In this document: positions 61,824-64,000 of the stretch, in pieces
Layout of the letters: each line of letters begins with the position of its first letter
How positions within the stretch are numbered: the stretch's first letter is position 1
Origin: Thermoplasmata archaeon
GTDB lineage: Archaea > Thermoplasmatota > Thermoplasmata > Lutacidiplasmatales > UBA184
NCBI GenBank assembly: GCA_027315165.1
Contig: DAHUYN010000009.1
Coordinates: 26,628 to 90,627, forward strand
Length of the DNA stretch: 64,000 nt
Direction of reading: 5' to 3'
The notes under the pieces: model-generated
Database searches by the model: none
What the model was told of the DNA's origin: nothing
Seen by the model: only the letters and a program-made list of their open reading frames with translations
Program-made: the position numbers and the translations under genes

Positions 61824-62456
61824 ATGGCCTCCGCGATAGCCCAGCCGAATCCGACCGCGAGCGCGATCATCTCGACGCTGAACGGCCACCAGAAGCTCCT
61901 GATGAAGATGCGGATCCTCTCGCTCGGCAAGAACTACGACGTCATGGACTCGGAGAGCCGCGTCCTCTGCCAGATCGGTCTCGACGCGGGGCAGAACATG
62001 ACCGGCGCGGTCGTCGGTTCGCTCGTGAGCTCGGTCGCCGGCGACTACGTGGGGCGCTACGCCCGACGTTCGATGAAGTACACCTACACCGTGAAGGACC
62101 CCGCCGGGAACCTGGCGATGCACATCGAGAAGTCGGGGGGCGGCAACAGCAGCGTCTTCAACGTCGTCGACGCGGCCCAGGGCGGCACCTTCGGCACGGT
62201 GCAGATGAAGCGGAGCCTGTTCGGCGGCCTCAAGGCGACCTGGGTCGACCCGAACGGCCAGGTCCGGCTCGCCTCGAAGGGCAACATCATCCGCCGGAAG
62301 TACTCGATGATGGGGCCCGACGGTCGCGAGGTCGGCCGGGTCCGCCACAAGATGCTCGCCATCCGGGACGTCTGGCAGCTCGAGCTCGACGACCACGGCA
62401 ACCATCTGTTCCCGGCGATCTTCGCGACGATCCTGGACTTCGAAAAGAAGATGTGA
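61824..62456 (+). CDS. LURP-one/Tubby-like family protein
   Basis: A 210-residue protein. The layout LLMKMRILSLGKNYDVMDSE, QMKRSLFGGLKATWVDPNGQ, KYSMMGPDGREVGRVRHK and LELDDHGNHLFPAIFATILD follows the LURP-one-related beta-barrel family. These proteins are related to phospholipid scramblases and Tubby C-terminal domains, and the hydrophobic central helix and paired beta strands fit. Glycine-rich AVVGSLVSSVAGDYVG near 60-75 fits the barrel. Function in archaea is unknown; lipid or membrane association is inferred. Codon use is typical of the window. Confidence 0.7.
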   Translation: MASAIAQPNPTASAIISTLNGHQKLLMKMRILSLGKNYDVMDSESRVLCQIGLDAGQNMTGAVVGSLVSSVAGDYVGRYARRSMKYTYTVKDPAGNLAMHIEKSGGGNSSVFNVVDAAQGGTFGTVQMKRSLFGGLKATWVDPNGQVRLASKGNIIRRKYSMMGPDGREVGRVRHKMLAIRDVWQLELDDHGNHLFPAIFATILDFEKKM

Positions 62457-62651
62457 ACGGGCGCTAGCGCGCTCCCGCCTCGAACGGAGCCCGTCACGCC
62501 GGCCGCGCGGGCCGGCGCCGTCCGGGGGAACCCGAGCTCGGATCGACCCCGCGGCCGAGCGGCTCTCAGTCCCACGGTGAGAACGCGACCGCGGTTCCCG
62601 CCCGACCTCTGACGAGGGGTCGCGCACGGTCCCGGCGAAATCTGCCCGGAC

Positions 62652-62657
62652 TTTATA
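62652..62657 (+). promoter_or_regulatory. Predicted TATA box for the glycine-rich surface protein
   Basis: TTTATA lies 36-41 bases before the ATG at 62693. It is a good archaeal TATA match, with a transcript start likely a few bases upstream of the ATG. Confidence 0.55.
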
Positions 62658-62692
62658 CCGGAATCCCGTTGGGGCCTCGGGGAAGCCTTCCG

Positions 62693-64000
62693 ATGAACGG
62701 AACTCAGCGAACTTGGATGCGCCTGGGACTTATCGGCGTCGTTGCGGCCGCACTTTTGGTCTCTTTCGTGCCGATGGCCGCGGCGATCGCGGCCCCGGCC
62801 GTGCCGGTGCACCACCGCAGCGTCGTCGCGCCGTGCACCTTCTCGACGTTCAAGACGGATGTCCTCGCGGGCGGGAACGTCACCTTCGGAGCCTCGTGTA
62901 CGATGACCTTCACCTCGACGATCACGATCGGCTCGACGCTCTCGACGAACATCTCCTCGAGCGGCTTCTCGGTCATCTTCACGGGAGGATCCTCGGTCCA
63001 GATGTTCCTCGTCAAGGGCGGCCATCTGGGTCTCACCTCGCTGACGCTGGAGAGCGGGCGCGTCACCGGTTCGGCCGGCGCCACCGGATCCACCGGAACG
63101 GCGGGTAGCGTGGGCAGCAACGGCGTCACCGGCACGAGCGGCACCGGCGGGACCGGCCAGAGCGGCGGGGCCGGCGGGGCCGGGACGGCCGGCGGCAACG
63201 GCGGCGCCGGCGGGGCCGGCACCGCGGGCAAGTCCGCCCTCGGCGGCGCCGTCGAGATCTCGAGCGGCTCGGGCCTCTTCGTGAGCGACCAGTTCTACGA
63301 CAACACGGTCCTCGGCGGGAACGGGGGCACGGGTGGATCGGGCGGCGCGGGAGGCACGGGCGGCGCGGGCGGCAACGGCGGCAGCGGAGCCAGCCCGACC
63401 AATCCCTCGAGCAGCGCAGGCGGTGCCGGCGGCACCGGCGGGGCGGGCGCGCTCGGCGGCGGCGGCGGAAAGGGCGGCAACGGCGGCGCCGGAGGCGCGG
63501 CGGAGGGCGGGGCCATCTACAACGGAGGGACTCTCGTCCTCACGGGATGCCAGTTCTCGAGCAACTTTGCCTACGGCGGCAACGGAGGCTACGCGGGCAA
63601 CGGCGGCTCCGGCGGTAGCGGCGGGTCCGGTGGAACCGGTGGCCCCGGCGCCACGGGTGGGACCCCCTCGACCGGGAGTCGCGGCGGCACGGGCGGCGCC
63701 GGCGGCGCCGCGGGCGCTGCCGCGAACGGCGGGAGCGCGGGCGCGGGCGGAGCCGCGGGGGCGGGCGCGGCCGCGCAGGGCGGCGCGATCTACAACGCGG
63801 GAACCCTTACGATCACGGCCACCACCTTCCAGAGCAACTACGCGTTCGGCGGCAACGGCGCGAGCGGCGGCCCCGGCGGGATGGGCGGCACGGGAGGCTA
63901 CGGCGGCGCGGGCGGACCCGCGGGCATGGGCGGCACCGGCGGCACCCCCTCGGCGGGCGGCGGCGGTGGCGGCGGCGGCGCTGCGGGCGCGACGAACTCC
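62693..64000 (+). CDS. Glycine-rich (PGRS-like) secreted protein with GGAIYN repeats, incomplete at 3' end
   Basis: An open frame from ATG 62693 to the last base (436 codons so far). A signal peptide (WMRLGLIGVVAAALLVSFVP) precedes a beta-rich part (CTFSTFKTDVLAGGNVTFGA) up to about residue 130. Long arrays of GG(A/S/T/N)G follow, including GTGGTGQSGGAGGAGTAGGN. These alternate with blocks of the form GGAIYNxGTLxITxxxFxxN, as in polymorphic-outer-membrane-protein or parallel beta-helix repeats; at least two such blocks are seen, with AYGGNGG or AFGGNGA after each. The arrangement recalls mycobacterial PE_PGRS and chlamydial Pmp proteins but is not evidence of homology. It is probably exposed at the surface. 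Confidence 0.8.
   Translation, partial: MNGTQRTWMRLGLIGVVAAALLVSFVPMAAAIAAPAVPVHHRSVVAPCTFSTFKTDVLAGGNVTFGASCTMTFTSTITIGSTLSTNISSSGFSVIFTGGSSVQMFLVKGGHLGLTSLTLESGRVTGSAGATGSTGTAGSVGSNGVTGTSGTGGTGQSGGAGGAGTAGGNGGAGGAGTAGKSALGGAVEISSGSGLFVSDQFYDNTVLGGNGGTGGSGGAGGTGGAGGNGGSGASPTNPSSSAGGAGGTGGAGALGGGGGKGGNGGAGGAAEGGAIYNGGTLVLTGCQFSSNFAYGGNGGYAGNGGSGGSGGSGGTGGPGATGGTPSTGSRGGTGGAGGAAGAAANGGSAGAGGAAGAGAAAQGGAIYNAGTLTITATTFQSNYAFGGNGASGGPGGMGGTGGYGGAGGPAGMGGTGGTPSAGGGGGGGGAAGATNS
63060..64000 (+). repeat. GGC/GGN-rich coding repeat region
   Basis: Runs of GGC GGC/GGN codons encode Gly-rich arrays separated by non-repetitive blocks. The region is prone to slippage, so copy number may vary and assembly may be unreliable. 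Confidence 0.6.

Overview
The window is a very G+C-rich archaeal chromosome segment. Archaeal markers are a group II chaperonin (thermosome) subunit, an RFC small-subunit-like clamp-loader ATPase, a bacterio-opsin-activator-type (HTH_10) regulator, type 2 TrpB, a DUF973-like membrane protein, and TATA-like boxes about 25-35 bases before several start codons. The many large secreted kelch, YVTN and PKD proteins with one C-terminal membrane anchor resemble those of uncultured Thermoplasmatota. That placement is inference; there is no rRNA or tRNA here to confirm it.

0-11.5 kb: a three-part signalling protein (class III nucleotide cyclase, AAA ATPase, TPR) is followed by an HTH_10 regulator. Next comes a tight minus-strand operon that reads, in transcription order, oah-bcrB-bcrA-bcrD-bcrC-had. 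A crotonase-family hydratase is divergent from it. Together these encode ATP-dependent dearomatisation of benzoyl-CoA, hydration, oxidation and hydrolytic ring opening. Benzoate-CoA ligase and the ferredoxin system are not in the window. This is the most notable metabolic content.

11.5-25 kb: mostly housekeeping and orphan genes. They include the thermosome, an unusual ATP-grasp plus dual-specificity-phosphatase fusion, a short RFC-like ATPase, a PD-(D/E)XK nuclease-like protein, a GHMP sugar kinase, an ACT-like regulator divergent from trpB2, and a tyrosine recombinase.

25-37.7 kb: a DinB-like protein, two large surface proteins (one with seven tandem repeats, one a YVTN propeller), an ABC exporter pair, a frameshifted IS5-type transposase, a toxin-antitoxin pair, and a membrane protein coupled to a winged-helix protein.

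38-57 kb: a surface-protein island with four plus-strand kelch/YVTN/PKD giants and a fifth co-transcribed with the last of these. A decayed sedolisin (S53) peptidase and a truncated IS66-type transposase lie between them.

57-64 kb: small genes, including an HTH protein, an alkyltransferase-like DNA repair protein coupled to a small cysteine-rich protein, a frameshifted membrane protein, CBS, GNAT and VOC proteins and a LURP-one-like protein. The window ends in an unfinished glycine-rich, PGRS-like secreted protein that is open to the last base.
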